A DNA stretch of 64,000 nt from Mesorhizobium sp. M7A.F.Ca.US.008.03.1.1 (GCF_003997495.1 NZ_RZRU01000006.1:119796-183795), one strand, 5' to 3'. Shown: positions 36,020-46,101, counted from the stretch's first letter. Numbers and translations: made by a program. Notes: generated by a model not told the origin, from the letters alone.

Positions 36020-36536
36020 CGCGGCAAGCGCTGCCGCAGCCGCAACCAACCCTTGCGAGCCGGAAATCCTGCGCGCCGCCGATCGCTATGGCGTGCCCGC
36101 CGGCATCCTCTATGCCGTTGGCTTGACGGAGACCGGCAACAAGGGCAGCCTTCAACCCAACGCCTTGAATATAGAAGGAAAAGCGGTCTTTCCAAGAAGC
36201 CGTACCGAGGCCCTGGCCGCCTTCGCCAATGCCCGGCGCGAGGGCAAGACGCTGATCGATCTGGGCTGCATGCAGATCAACCACCACTACCACGCTTCGC
36301 ATTTTCGCAGCGTCGAGGACATGCTCGACCCGCGCCAGAACGTCGACTATGCGGCGCGCTTCCTGGCCAGCCTCCATGCCCGCCACGAGACCTGGTCGAT
36401 GGCCGTCGCCCGCTACCATGCCGGCCCCGACAACGATCCGGCGCAGAAGATCTATGTCTGCCGCGTCATTGCCAACATGGTCGCCACCGGCTTTGGAAAA
36501 TGGACCGCGAACGCTCGCGGCTTCTGCAACCCGTAA
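35949..36536 (+). CDS. Lytic transglycosylase (SLT domain), flagellar locus
   Basis: 195 aa from ATG at 35949 (AGGGA upstream), which gives a signal peptide (LRLLASALAAISLSSAASAA). The SLT fold motifs are ILYAVGLTETGNKGSLQPNA (catalytic Glu in TETG), LGCMQINHHYHASHF and ARYHAGPDNDPAQKIYVCRV. It should cut peptidoglycan to let the rod pass; the rhizobial FlgJ here lacks a muramidase domain. The equivalent position in Sinorhizobium holds orf38, a transglycosylase-like gene. It starts 71 nt inside fliK. Confidence 0.9.
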   Translation: MTRRTTAAALRLLASALAAISLSSAASAAAAATNPCEPEILRAADRYGVPAGILYAVGLTETGNKGSLQPNALNIEGKAVFPRSRTEALAAFANARREGKTLIDLGCMQINHHYHASHFRSVEDMLDPRQNVDYAARFLASLHARHETWSMAVARYHAGPDNDPAQKIYVCRVIANMVATGFGKWTANARGFCNP

Positions 36537-36759
36537 GCGCATTTCACGCTTCTAATAGACAAACCTTGCAACTCGGAATTGTTGGTTTGACTTGGTCAGA
36601 ACTTACCACCGAAAGCATATCTGGTCGCACGCTAATGCAACCGATACGATTCCAGACTCCCAAGAAACTAGCTACAAGAAATGACGGTTGTTCAGGATTC
36701 TCGCCAGCGGATACGCCTCTCTTCACGGGGCAAATGATTTGATTCGGAAGGCGGGGCCG

Positions 36760-37428
36760 ATGATTGTGATCGTTGACGAGCGGGAGCTCGTAACAGAGGG
36801 ATACAATTCACTTTTCGATCGTGAGGGCATCGCCTGTGCAGGCTTTGCGTCCGGCGAATTCGGCGAGTGGGTGAACTCCGCCGCCGACACCGATCTGCGC
36901 TCGGTCAGGGCCTTCCTTATCGGCGACTGCCGCGAAGGCTCCATCTCTCCCCGCCAGATCCGCGACCGCACCGGCGCTCCGGTCATTGCGCTGAGCGAAC
37001 AGCATTCCCTGGAGAACACGCTGCGGTTGTTCGAGAGCGGCGTCGACGACGTCATTCGCAAGCCCGTCCATATCAGAGAGATTCTGGCCCGCATCACCGC
37101 CATCCGTCGCCGCGCCCAGGAAGACGTCGCCTACACCGAGATTGGCGCCATGCGCATCTTCATGGACGGCCGCGACCCCGAGATCGACGGACAGCCCCTC
37201 CCCTTGCCGCGCCGTGAGCGCCGAATCCTTGAATATCTGGCGAGCAATCGCGGACGCCGTGTCACCAAGACCCAGGTTTTCAACGCCATTTACGGCATCT
37301 TCGACGAAGAGGTCGAAGAAAACGTGGTGGAAAGCCACATCAGCAAACTGCGCAAGAAGCTGCGCGAAAAGCTGGGCACCGACCCGATCGATTCCAAGCG
37401 TTTCCTTGGCTACCGGCTCGTCTTCTGA
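36760..37428 (+). CDS. rem: Rem, OmpR-type regulator of motility
   Basis: 222 aa from ATG at 36760 with GGCGGGG upstream. The receiver-like N-terminal domain starts [20 protein letters not shown]. The C-terminal winged-helix domain reads [60 protein letters not shown]. Rem is activated by VisNR and turns on class III motility genes in Sinorhizobium; its size and place between the transglycosylase and flgE match. The 223 bp upstream (36537-36759) is less GC-rich and is the likely promoter; no VisNR site could be assigned. Confidence 0.93.
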   Translation: MIVIVDERELVTEGYNSLFDREGIACAGFASGEFGEWVNSAADTDLRSVRAFLIGDCREGSISPRQIRDRTGAPVIALSEQHSLENTLRLFESGVDDVIRKPVHIREILARITAIRRRAQEDVAYTEIGAMRIFMDGRDPEIDGQPLPLPRRERRILEYLASNRGRRVTKTQVFNAIYGIFDEEVEENVVESHISKLRKKLREKLGTDPIDSKRFLGYRLVF

Positions 37429-37507
37429 TGCAGCCCCGCGCCAGCCTCGCGCAAGAAAACACGCGTAGCCTCGTTGCCAGTGGCATGGACACAGCGGAGA
37501 CGTTTCG

Positions 37508-38764
37508 ATGAGCCTCTATGGAATGATGCGGACCGGCGTTTCCGGCATGAACGCGCAGGCAAACCGCCTGTCGACGGTCGCTGACAACATCGCCAATTCC
37601 GACACCACCGGCTACAAGCGGTCCTCCGCCGAATTCTCGACGCTGGTCATGCCGTCGACCGGCGGCGCCTACAATTCCGGCGGCGTCACCACGACGATCC
37701 GTCAGGCGGTCAGCGATCCGGGTGTGCTTCAATACACGACCTCGGTTTCCGACCTTGCCGTCAGCGGCGATGGCTTCTTTGTCGTTCAGGATCCGAGCGG
37801 CACCCCTTACCTGACCCGAGCCGGCGCCTTCGTTCCCGACGGTCAGGGCAGACTGGTCAACTCGGCCGGCTTCCAGCTGATGGCCTACAGCTACGACAAC
37901 GGCGTACCGGCAGCGACGGTCAATGGCTTCGAGGGGTTGGTCCCGGTTGTCATCTCCGACCAGGGAATGACCGCGACACCGAGCACCGAGGGCAGCTATG
38001 CAGGCAACCTGCCGGCCGGCGCGACACCGGTCGCCGCCGGCAATCTGCCCACCACCAATGCTGTCGGCGCGCAGTACACTTCAAAATCCTCCATGGTTGC
38101 CTACGACAATCTCGGCAACAAGAAGCTGCTCGACGTCTATTTCACCAACACCGGCGCCGGCACCTGGCAGGTCTCGGTCTTCGATCAGTCTAAGGCCACC
38201 GCCGGAACAGCATTCCCTTATACCGGTGGCGCGCTGGGCTCGGCCAACCTGACGTTCGACACCACCACCGGCAAGCTCACCGGCGCCGTCGACAGCGTCT
38301 CCCTCACCGTGCCCAACGGCGCCGCCTTTTCGCTCGATCTGTCTGCGCTGACCCAGCTTGGCGCCGGCTTCACGGTTTCCGACGCCCAGGTCAACGGCAA
38401 CGCGCCGAGCACCATCGACAAGGTCCAGATCAGCAAGGACGGCACCATCTACGCCCAGTACAAGGACGGCTCCACCAAGCCGCTCTACAAGATCCCGCTC
38501 GCCGACGTACAGAGTCCGGACCAGCTCAAGGCGCTGCCTGGCAACGTTTATTCGCAGGGCACCGAATCCGGCGCGGTTCGTGTCGGCTTTGCCAATGAAG
38601 GCAAGCTCGGCTCCATCATCTCCGGCGCGCTCGAGAATTCCAACGTCGATATCGCCGAAGAGCTGACCAACATGATCGCGGCGCAGCGCAGCTACACCGC
38701 CAATTCGAAAGTCTTCCAGACCGGTTCCGATCTGATGGACGTCCTTGTCAACCTGAAGCGATAA
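37508..38764 (+). CDS. flgE: FlgE, flagellar hook protein
   Basis: 418 aa. Hook N-terminus YGMMRTGVSGMNAQANRLST then VADNIANSDTTGYKRSSAEF; C-terminus SGALENSNVDIAEELTNMIA then AQRSYTANSKVFQTGSDLMD. Middle domain SMVAYDNLGNKKLLDVYFTN is typical. It follows rem by 79 bp and begins the hook-filament junction run flgE-flgK-flgL-flaF-flbT-flgD-fliQ. Confidence 0.96.
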   Translation: MSLYGMMRTGVSGMNAQANRLSTVADNIANSDTTGYKRSSAEFSTLVMPSTGGAYNSGGVTTTIRQAVSDPGVLQYTTSVSDLAVSGDGFFVVQDPSGTPYLTRAGAFVPDGQGRLVNSAGFQLMAYSYDNGVPAATVNGFEGLVPVVISDQGMTATPSTEGSYAGNLPAGATPVAAGNLPTTNAVGAQYTSKSSMVAYDNLGNKKLLDVYFTNTGAGTWQVSVFDQSKATAGTAFPYTGGALGSANLTFDTTTGKLTGAVDSVSLTVPNGAAFSLDLSALTQLGAGFTVSDAQVNGNAPSTIDKVQISKDGTIYAQYKDGSTKPLYKIPLADVQSPDQLKALPGNVYSQGTESGAVRVGFANEGKLGSIISGALENSNVDIAEELTNMIAAQRSYTANSKVFQTGSDLMDVLVNLKR

Positions 38765-38791
38765 GACGGGCGCCGCCCGCGAAAGACCCGC

Positions 38792-40246
38792 ATGTCACTG
38801 TCTACCGCATTGAGTATCGCCCAGTCGGCGCTTATGAACACCGCGCGACAGACCAGCGTCGTCTCGCGCAACGTCGCCGACGCCTCCAACCCGGACTATT
38901 CGCGCCGCCAGGCCATCGTCACCAGCACGGCGCCGGGCGCGCGTTCGGTCGATATCCAGCGCGCAGCCAACGAGCTTTTGTTTCGCCAGAATCTCGGCGC
39001 GCTGTCGGCCTGGAGCGGCCAGAGCGCGCTCTACAGCGGCATGGATCAGCTGGGCGTTGCGGTCAATGGCGTCGACAATGCGTCCTCGCCCTCGACCGCG
39101 ATCGCCAACCTCCAGCAGGCGCTGCAGCTCTACGCCACCTCGCCGTCCAACCAGAATCTCGGTGCCTCCGTCATCGACGCGGCCAAGCAGGTCGTGCGCT
39201 CGCTCAACGAGGGCGCCAAGGCCGTCCAGGACTTCCGCACCCGGACCGACGGCCAGATTGCCACGGCCGTCGATGACCTGAACTCGCTCCTCAGCCAATT
39301 CCAGGATGCCAACACGGCCGTCATGTCCGGAACCCGTTCCGGCACCGACGTTTCCGATGCGCTCGACCAGCGCGACGCGCTTTTGAAGAAGATTTCGAAC
39401 TATGTCCCGGTGTCGACCTTCACGCGAGGCGACAATGACATGGTCATCACCACCGGCGACGGCACGACTTTGTTCGAGACGATACCGCGCACGGTCACCT
39501 TCGCGGCGTCGGCAGGCTATACAGCCGGTGCCGCCGGCAATGCCGTTTACATCGACAACGTGCCGATCTCGGCGGGTGCCGGCGGCAACACCAGCGCCAG
39601 CGGCACGCTTGCCGGCCTGCTGCAATTGCGCGACGGCGTCGCCTCGACCATGCAGAGCCAGCTCGACGAGACGGCGCGTGGCCTGATCACCGCCTTTGCC
39701 GAGACCGCACCCTCGATGGCCAATGCCGCCGGCCTGTTCACCTGGTCGGGCGCGCCGGCCGTGCCGGCCGCCGGCACGCTTGTCAACGGCCTTGCCGCGT
39801 CCATCAGCGTCAATGCAGCGATGGATCCGAGCACCGGCGGCAACCCGACGCTGCTGCGCGACGGCGGTGCCAACGGTGCGGCTTATGTAGCCAACACCGG
39901 CGGTGGCGCGTCCTATTCCACCCTTCTGGTTGCCTATGGCGACCGGCTCGACCAGCCGATGGCTTTCGATCCCGCCGCCGGGGTTTCGGCAACCTCCAGC
40001 GTGTCCGACTACGCCGCCAATTCGATCGGCTGGTTCGAGGGCGTGCGCCAGCAGGCTTCGACCGCCTCCGACGCCAAGGAAGCACTGGCATCGCGCAGCG
40101 CCGAGGCGCTGTCCAACGCGACCGGAGTCAATGTCGACCAGGAAATGTCGCTGCTGCTCGACCTCGAACACACCTACCAGGCATCGGCGCGGATGATGAA
40201 AACCGTCGACGACATGATGGCGGCCTTGCTCAACGCGGTGGGATAA
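38792..40246 (+). CDS. flgK: FlgK, hook-associated protein 1
   Basis: 484 aa. The N-terminus reads LSTALSIAQSALMNTARQTS then VVSRNVADASNPDYSRRQ, and the C-terminus VNVDQEMSLLLDLEHTYQAS then ARMMKTVDDMMAALLNAVG. FlgK is the first junction protein between hook and filament. Its gene lies 27 bp after flgE and 4 bp before flgL. Confidence 0.95.
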   Translation: MSLSTALSIAQSALMNTARQTSVVSRNVADASNPDYSRRQAIVTSTAPGARSVDIQRAANELLFRQNLGALSAWSGQSALYSGMDQLGVAVNGVDNASSPSTAIANLQQALQLYATSPSNQNLGASVIDAAKQVVRSLNEGAKAVQDFRTRTDGQIATAVDDLNSLLSQFQDANTAVMSGTRSGTDVSDALDQRDALLKKISNYVPVSTFTRGDNDMVITTGDGTTLFETIPRTVTFAASAGYTAGAAGNAVYIDNVPISAGAGGNTSASGTLAGLLQLRDGVASTMQSQLDETARGLITAFAETAPSMANAAGLFTWSGAPAVPAAGTLVNGLAASISVNAAMDPSTGGNPTLLRDGGANGAAYVANTGGGASYSTLLVAYGDRLDQPMAFDPAAGVSATSSVSDYAANSIGWFEGVRQQASTASDAKEALASRSAEALSNATGVNVDQEMSLLLDLEHTYQASARMMKTVDDMMAALLNAVG

Positions 40247-40250
40247 TTCC

Positions 40251-41294
40251 ATGACTTCAGTCTCCTCGGCCGCAATCTCCAATGCCATGCGCTCCCAGCA
40301 GATGCGCATGCAGGCCGAACTCGTCAAAGCCACCAAAGAATCCTCGACGGGCAGGGTCGCCGATATCGGCCTGGCTCTCGGCGGGCGCACCACCCAGGCC
40401 GTCACCTTCCAGCGCGATCTTGATCGGCTCAACGTCATCATCGATTCCAACGGCCTGGTCGGCGCCCGGCTTTCCTCGACGCAGACCTCGTTTGGTCAGC
40501 TCTCCACCGCCGCGCAGACCTTCCTGTCCGCCCTGACCACCGCTTCCTCAAGCGACTCGTCCAACAGCCTCACCCGGGACTCCGGCAAGGCGACCATCCA
40601 GCAGCTGACCTCGATCCTCAACACCAGCGTCAATGGGGAATATCTGTTTGCCGGCACCAACACAGACGTCAAGCCGATCAACAATTTCATGGCTGCCGGC
40701 TCTCCTGCCAAAGCTGCATTCGATACCGCTTTCCTCACCAATTTCGGTTTCACCCAGGACGACCCGGCAGCGGCCAACATCACGGCTGCCCAGATGGACG
40801 ATTTCATCACCAATGATGTCGCGCCGCAGTTCACGGGCGCGGGTTGGCAGGGCAACTGGTCGAACGCCACCGACCAGCAGATCGTCAGCCGCATCGCACT
40901 CAACGAAACCACGCCGACTTCGACCAGCGCCAACAGCGATGGCATTCAGAAACTCGCCATGGCCGCAGCCATGGTCAGCAGCCTGATGTCCAGCAACATC
41001 AGCCAGGCGGCGAAGAATACGGTTGTCAGCCGCTCCACCACACTGGTTGGTGAGGCGCTGAGCGGCATTGGCCAGCTTCAATCCGAGACCGGCATCGTGC
41101 AGAAGCGGGTTTCCGATGCCAACGATCGGATGAAAACGCAGGTCGACCTTTTCGAACGGCACATTCTCGATCTGGAAGCCGTCGATCCGGCCGAAGCCGC
41201 GACACGGGTCGCGGATCTGACACAGCACATCGAAACGTCTTTCGCGTTGACCGCACGCCTGCAGCAGCTCAGCCTGTTGAATTACCTGACCTGA
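40251..41294 (+). CDS. flgL: FlgL, hook-associated protein 3
   Basis: 347 aa, flagellin-like at both ends (AISNAMRSQQMRMQAELVKA at the start; DPAEAATRVADLTQHIETSF then ALTARLQQLSLLNYL at the end). GEYLFAGTNTDVKPINNFMA is the usual FlgL segment. It forms the second junction ring on which flagellin polymerises. Confidence 0.93.
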   Translation: MTSVSSAAISNAMRSQQMRMQAELVKATKESSTGRVADIGLALGGRTTQAVTFQRDLDRLNVIIDSNGLVGARLSSTQTSFGQLSTAAQTFLSALTTASSSDSSNSLTRDSGKATIQQLTSILNTSVNGEYLFAGTNTDVKPINNFMAAGSPAKAAFDTAFLTNFGFTQDDPAAANITAAQMDDFITNDVAPQFTGAGWQGNWSNATDQQIVSRIALNETTPTSTSANSDGIQKLAMAAAMVSSLMSSNISQAAKNTVVSRSTTLVGEALSGIGQLQSETGIVQKRVSDANDRMKTQVDLFERHILDLEAVDPAEAATRVADLTQHIETSFALTARLQQLSLLNYLT

Positions 41295-41325
41295 CAACGC
41301 TTAACGGAACGGTAGAGCCCCAACG

Positions 41326-41673
41326 ATGTACCAATTCTCTTACGCCGACATCCAGAGCACCTCCGTTGCCGACGCGAAGGACCGCGAGCGGGAACTCCTG
41401 ACCCGCTCGATCGACATGTTGGCGGCGGCGGCCGCCGCCGGCCACGGTTCGATGGAGGCGATCGAAGCGCTTCATTTCACCAACCGCGTCTGGACGGCCT
41501 TCGTCGAGGATCTCGGCTCCAGCGACAACGCCCTGCCCAAGGAACTGCGCGCCAACCTCATTTCCATCGGCCTGTGGCTGCTGCGCGAGGCGGAGGACAT
41601 CCGCCAGGGCCGCACCAACAATTTCGAAGGGCTGATCGAGGTGTCCCAGATCATCAGGGACGGCATTCAATGA
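41326..41673 (+). CDS. flaF: FlaF, flagellin assembly/export factor
   Basis: 115 aa, alpha-helical, soluble. The start MYQFSYADIQ and LTRSIDMLAAAAAAG then IEALHFTNRVWTAFVEDL are FlaF-type. In alphaproteobacteria FlaF is a flagellin-specific chaperone that acts opposite FlbT, whose gene overlaps by 4 nt. Short but in its fixed place. Confidence 0.93.
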   Translation: MYQFSYADIQSTSVADAKDRERELLTRSIDMLAAAAAAGHGSMEAIEALHFTNRVWTAFVEDLGSSDNALPKELRANLISIGLWLLREAEDIRQGRTNNFEGLIEVSQIIRDGIQ

Positions 41674-42113
41674 CCAACACGCTGAAGATATCGCTGAAGC
41701 CGAACGAGAAGATCTACATCAACGGTGCCGTCATCCGGGTCGACCGCAAGGTCACCGTCGAATTGATGAACGACGTCCAGTTCCTGCTCGAAAGCCATGT
41801 GATCCAGGCCGACGACGCCTCGACACCGCTCAAGCAGCTGTATTTCATCCTGCAGGTCATGCTGATGAATCCGGCCGGCGCGGCCGGGGCGCGCGACATG
41901 TTCCGGCGTTCGCTGCCGCTGCTGCTGGCAAGCTTCGAGGACACCCAGATCTGCGCTGCGCTGAAACAGATCGACCGCATGGTCGGCGAGGATCATATCT
42001 ACGAGGCGCTGAAGGCAATCCGCGCGCTTTATCCGCTCGAACGCCGCGCGTTGGGTGGCAATGACGACGTTCCGGGTGCCGAGCGCCCGCTGGCTGTGGG
42101 AGCACGATACTGA
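41670..42113 (+). CDS. flbT: FlbT, flagellin mRNA regulator
   Basis: 147 aa from ATG at 41670. ISLKPNEKIYINGAVIRVDR and LKQLYFILQVMLMNPAGAAG are FlbT features. In Caulobacter FlbT binds the 5' leader of flagellin mRNA and lowers its stability until the hook is finished. Hairpins in the two flagellin leaders of this window are possible targets. It overlaps flaF by 4 nt and flgD by 1 nt. Confidence 0.94.
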   Translation: MTNTLKISLKPNEKIYINGAVIRVDRKVTVELMNDVQFLLESHVIQADDASTPLKQLYFILQVMLMNPAGAAGARDMFRRSLPLLLASFEDTQICAALKQIDRMVGEDHIYEALKAIRALYPLERRALGGNDDVPGAERPLAVGARY

Positions 42114-42520
42114 TGAACGTGGACATGACGACGACGATACCGCCCGGCGCCAACCAGGCCACCGCGTCGACTTCGAAGACAGCGGTCGACTACCAGTCCT
42201 TCCTGAAGCTTCTGATCGCCGAGATGAAGAACCAGGATCCGACCAAGCCGATGGACTCGACGCAATATGTCGCCCAGCTCGCGACCTTCTCGCAGGTAGA
42301 GCAATCGGTGCAGACCAACACCAAGCTCGACCAGATCATGCAGTCCTCGGCACTGTCACAGGCCGACGCACTGATCGGGCGCTCGATAACCTCCGCCGAC
42401 GGCAAGACGACGGGCACGGTGGCGTCGGTGCGCCTCGCCAGCAACGGTCTCATCGCCGTGCTGCAGAACGGCACCGAAGTCGCGGTCGGTCCGGGAGTTT
42501 CGGTCAAGGCAGCTAGCTGA
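42113..42520 (+). CDS. flgD: FlgD, hook cap/scaffold protein
   Basis: 135 aa. It opens with a Thr/Pro/Ala-rich stretch, then DYQSFLKLLIAEMKNQDPTK and PMDSTQYVAQLATFSQVEQS, the FlgD signature. It is a short form without the C-terminal Ig-like part of enterobacterial FlgD, as in other rhizobia. It caps the growing hook. Confidence 0.94.
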   Translation: MNVDMTTTIPPGANQATASTSKTAVDYQSFLKLLIAEMKNQDPTKPMDSTQYVAQLATFSQVEQSVQTNTKLDQIMQSSALSQADALIGRSITSADGKTTGTVASVRLASNGLIAVLQNGTEVAVGPGVSVKAAS

Positions 42521-42544
42521 CGCTTTCGGCAGAGAGCCAGTCCC

Positions 42545-42811
42545 ATGAATGAGGCCGACGCTCTCGACATCGTCCAGTACGCGGTGTGGACGGTGCTGGT
42601 CGCGTCCGCTCCGGTGGTGCTGGTCGCCATGGTGGTCGGCATCGGCATCGCCCTCATCCAGGCGCTGACGCAGGTGCAGGAGATCACCTTGACCTTCGTG
42701 CCGAAGATCGTCGCCATCATGCTGGTGGTGGCGCTGACCGGCCCCTTCATCGGCAGCCAGATATCGGCCTTCACCAACGTCATCTTCGAGCGCATCCAGA
42801 ACGGATTCTGA
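42545..42811 (+). CDS. fliQ: FliQ, flagellar export gate protein
   Basis: 88 aa, two membrane helices. VVLVAMVVGIGIALIQALTQ and VQEITLTFVPKIVAIMLVVA are diagnostic. It is the last gene of this run; in Sinorhizobium flhA follows directly, but here about 6 kb of other genes intervene. Confidence 0.96.
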   Translation: MNEADALDIVQYAVWTVLVASAPVVLVAMVVGIGIALIQALTQVQEITLTFVPKIVAIMLVVALTGPFIGSQISAFTNVIFERIQNGF

Positions 42812-43041
42812 ACCTGTTCCAGGATGGTGTGCCGCGGCATGCCCTGCGCAATTGTCGGAAGACAGACGCCGCCGATCCCCGCGGCACCTCCGGACCCACG
42901 GCGGACAAGGCCTGGACCGCCTCTATCCCATTGTTGGACCATGAGCTTTTTTGCCCTTTGCGGCGCCATGCCCTACTTTCGGCAAACGGTCTGCGCAAAC
43001 GGATTGTCTGACGAGCAGGCACGACATGGCGGAAACCCCAA

Positions 43042-44685
43042 ATGATTGACGAAAAGCCGGACAGCGAGAGCGTCTCGGCGCTGGCGCCCTTCCGTCACGG
43101 CATTTTCCGCGCCGTGTGGGGCGCAAGTCTCGTCTCGAATTTCGGCGGCTTGATCCAGGGTGTCGGCGCCGCCTGGATGATGACCACGATCGCCACCTCG
43201 CCCTATCAGGTGGCCCTGGTCCAGGCTTCGACCACCTTGCCGATCATGCTGTTTGCGCTCGTCGCCGGCGCCATCGCCGACAGTTTCGACCGGCGCAAGG
43301 TGATGCTGGTCGCCCAGACCTTCATGCTGGTGGTGTCGGTGCTTCTGACCCTGTTCACCTATTCAGGCCTGATCACGCCATGGACGCTGCTTGCCTTCAC
43401 CTTCCTGATCGACAGCGGCACCGCGCTCAACAGCCCATCATGGCAAGCCTCGGTCGGCGATATCGTTCCCCGCAACAAGGTGCCGGCGGCCGTCGCCCTC
43501 AATTCGATGGGCTTTAACCTGACGCGCAGCGTCGGTCCGGCGATCGGCGGCATCATCGTCGCCGCGGCCGGTGCCGCGGCCGCCTTCGCGGCGAACGCGG
43601 TGAGCTATATCGGCCTGATCATCGTGCTGGCGCGCTGGAAGCCGGACGTGCCCATATCGACCTTGCCGCGCGAGTCGCTGGGGGCCGCCATGGGCGCCGG
43701 CCTGCGTTATGTCGCCATGTCGCCCAACATCGGCAAGGTGCTGGTCAGGGGTGCTGCGTTCGGCTTCAGTGCAGGCGCTGTGCTTGCGTTGCTGCCTCTG
43801 GTGGCGCGCGATGTCGTCAAGGGCGATGCGCTGACCTACGGCATCATGCTCGGCGCCTTCGGCATCGGCGCGGTCGGCGGCGCCTTGATCAGCGTCAGGC
43901 TGCGGCAGTTGCTCTCCAGCGAGACGATGGTGCGCTGTGCTTTCGCCGGCTTCGCCGTCTGCGCCTTCAATGCCGCCGTCAGCCAGCATGCCTGGCAGAC
44001 GTCGCTCGGCCTGCTTGTCGGCGGCGCCTGCTGGGTGATCGCGCTTTCGCATTTCAACGTCACGGTGCAGATGGCGACGCCGCGCTGGGTGGTCGGCCGG
44101 GTGCTGTCGGTCTACCAGACCGCGACCTTCGGCGGCATCGCGCTTGGCAGCTGGATCTGGGGCGTCGTCGCCGACGCGCATGGCGCCGAAACCGCGCTGA
44201 TCGCAGCCAGCGTCGCCATGCTGGCCGGCGGCGCCATCGGTCTTTTGCTCCCGCTGCCGCAACAGCAGGTGCTCAACCTCGACCCGCTCAATCGCTTCAA
44301 GGAACCGCATTTGGCGCTTGACCTGAAGCCGCGCAGTGGTCCCATCGCCATCATGATCGAGTATGTGATCCGGCACGAGGACGAACCGGAGTTCCTCTCC
44401 ATCATGGCCGAACGCGGCCGCATCCGCCGCCGTGACGGCGCCCGCAACTGGACGCTGGCGCGCGATCTCGAAAATCCCACGGTATGGATCGAGCATTATC
44501 ACACGCCGACCTGGATCGAATATATCAGGCACAATGGACGCATCACCCATGCCGACGCCGTCATCGGCGAACGCGTGCGAGCGCTGCACAGCGGCGACGA
44601 ACCGCCCCGCGTGCGGCGCATGATCGAGCGCCCGACCACCGCCGGCACGGCGCTTGTGATGGCCAAGGGGCCGATCGAGCATTAG
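43042..44685 (+). CDS. MFS transporter of the EntS/MFS_3 type with C-terminal ABM-like domain
   Basis: 547 aa. Twelve membrane segments cover residues about 15-410; the loop 2 motif GAIADSFDRRKVMLVAQTF is the MFS signature. The soluble C-terminal 100 residues (EYVIRHEDEPEFLSIMAERG, WIEHYHTPTWIEYIRHNGR) resemble a small dimeric alpha/beta-barrel, as known for the MFS_3 family. It is probably an exporter of a small molecule or siderophore-like compound. It starts the insertion between fliQ and flhA and has no obvious link to motility. Confidence 0.88.
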   Translation: MIDEKPDSESVSALAPFRHGIFRAVWGASLVSNFGGLIQGVGAAWMMTTIATSPYQVALVQASTTLPIMLFALVAGAIADSFDRRKVMLVAQTFMLVVSVLLTLFTYSGLITPWTLLAFTFLIDSGTALNSPSWQASVGDIVPRNKVPAAVALNSMGFNLTRSVGPAIGGIIVAAAGAAAAFAANAVSYIGLIIVLARWKPDVPISTLPRESLGAAMGAGLRYVAMSPNIGKVLVRGAAFGFSAGAVLALLPLVARDVVKGDALTYGIMLGAFGIGAVGGALISVRLRQLLSSETMVRCAFAGFAVCAFNAAVSQHAWQTSLGLLVGGACWVIALSHFNVTVQMATPRWVVGRVLSVYQTATFGGIALGSWIWGVVADAHGAETALIAASVAMLAGGAIGLLLPLPQQQVLNLDPLNRFKEPHLALDLKPRSGPIAIMIEYVIRHEDEPEFLSIMAERGRIRRRDGARNWTLARDLENPTVWIEHYHTPTWIEYIRHNGRITHADAVIGERVRALHSGDEPPRVRRMIERPTTAGTALVMAKGPIEH

Positions 44686-44817
44686 TGCCGTTCGATGGCG
44701 ATCCGAAACGTTTTCTTCAGGGGCAAGTGAAACAATCTGTGACGCCATGCGTGATCGCCTCAGATCGACGCGGGCTCTAAATACAAGTATTCGAGACACG
44801 GAGGTTGAGGAATCGCA

Positions 44818-45333
44818 ATGAGCGTCGTTTACACGATTGGATATGAAGGGACGGACATTGAAAGGTTTGTCGCAACCTTAAAAGCGGTGGGCATAGAGCG
44901 TCTGGCAGACGTCCGCGCGGTTGCCCTCTCACGCAAGAAGGGATTCTCCAAGAAGTCTTTATCGGCCCGGCTCGAAGCAGAGGGCATCGAATATTTGCAC
45001 TTCATTGATCTCGGTGATCCAAAGCCCGGAAGAGACGCGGCCCGCGCGGGATTTTTCGACAAGTTCCGTGCTATATACTCAGCACACCTTGATTCTGACG
45101 ATGCTCAATCGTCCCTCAAGGAGCTAGTGGTCGTGGCAGGGGAAAAGGCTACGTGCCTGCTATGCTTCGAACGCGATCCGGTAACCTGTCACAGGTCCAT
45201 CGTCGCGGGGGCCATGACGGAGTCAGCGGAGTTCGAGGTTTGCGATCTTTACGGAGACAACCCAGAACGCTATGTCCGGAACGCCCCAAGAATGCCGCGT
45301 TACCATCCTCGTGAAGGCGTTGCCGCAGCCTAG
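44818..45333 (+). CDS. DUF488 family protein
   Basis: 171 aa. It begins VVYTIGYEGTDIERFVATLK and contains LADVRAVALSRKKGFSKKSL and C116-FERDPVT-C124-H-R, the C..CHR motif of DUF488. These features are found in proteins often located in genomic islands and near DNA-repair or defence genes; the biochemical activity is not known to me. Base composition is lower in GC than the neighbours (one 60-base line counted by hand: 52% against 73% in the MFS gene). It overlaps the next gene by 62 nt, so the two are translated together. Confidence 0.88.
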   Translation: MSVVYTIGYEGTDIERFVATLKAVGIERLADVRAVALSRKKGFSKKSLSARLEAEGIEYLHFIDLGDPKPGRDAARAGFFDKFRAIYSAHLDSDDAQSSLKELVVVAGEKATCLLCFERDPVTCHRSIVAGAMTESAEFEVCDLYGDNPERYVRNAPRMPRYHPREGVAAA

Positions 45334-46051
45334 CAAGCTATATGGTGAGACCGTTTGCTGCGCAGGTATAACGCCCGATGGAAAATGGAAGCGTCTTTAC
45401 CCCATTCGGTTCCGACACCTTTCCGGCAAAACCAGTTTCAAACGATGGGACCAAGTTCGATTTCGTTATTCCAAACCTCGCCGAGACAAGCGGCAGGAAA
45501 GCTGTCACGTCCATGAGGACAGTATCGAGATCCTTGGCGAGCTTTCACGCAAAGAGCGATCCCGGGCATTAGACCCACTGATCCTACCCTCCGTCGCCGA
45601 AGCCGCGCGTCGCGGTCAATCTTTGGCACTGATCCGGCCAATCGAGCCGAAATTCCAATGGAAACGAAAATCCGACGCTGCGATGGCAGAGGAGCGTGAG
45701 GCCTACGCCAAAGCCGCACGTCAGGGATCGCTACTCGACAAAGAATTGGAAGCGTTAGAACCCACCCCGTACGAGTTCAAGTTCAGGTTCCGGGACGAGG
45801 AAGCCGAGCACACCTACGTAGATGGTGATTGGGAAGCACATGCAATGTTCTACAACGGTATCCGTAGCGGTAAGTCCGAGGCGGATGTACTCGATTGGAT
45901 GAACCGGACATTCAACGTTGAGTACCCATCAAGGGGCATGGCGTTTGCCGTGGGAAACCAAGCGAAGCGTCCGCAAACATGGCAGCTTCTCGGAGTACTT
46001 CGGCTTGACGAGCTTTCGGAGTCCGAGAAAGCGCAAGGGAACTTGTTCTGA
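45272..46051 (+). CDS. Unknown protein overlapping the DUF488 gene
   Basis: 259 aa, soluble. The N-terminal part, VTILVKALPQPSKLYGETVC then CAGITPDGKWKRLYPIRFRH, looks like a conserved small beta-rich domain that I associate with partners of DUF488 genes, but I cannot name a family. The C-terminal part contains FRDEEAEHTYVDGDWEAHAM and a closing RPQTWQLLGVLRLDEL. The start at 45272 lies inside the DUF488 gene in another frame. GC content is lower than in the flagellar genes. A nucleic-acid-related role is a guess from the partner gene. Confidence 0.75.
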   Translation: MSGTPQECRVTILVKALPQPSKLYGETVCCAGITPDGKWKRLYPIRFRHLSGKTSFKRWDQVRFRYSKPRRDKRQESCHVHEDSIEILGELSRKERSRALDPLILPSVAEAARRGQSLALIRPIEPKFQWKRKSDAAMAEEREAYAKAARQGSLLDKELEALEPTPYEFKFRFRDEEAEHTYVDGDWEAHAMFYNGIRSGKSEADVLDWMNRTFNVEYPSRGMAFAVGNQAKRPQTWQLLGVLRLDELSESEKAQGNLF

Positions 46052-46101
46052 TACCCCATCTCCAGTTTTCGCAAGTGTGCGGAAACCTTCAAGGACTCAG
46101 G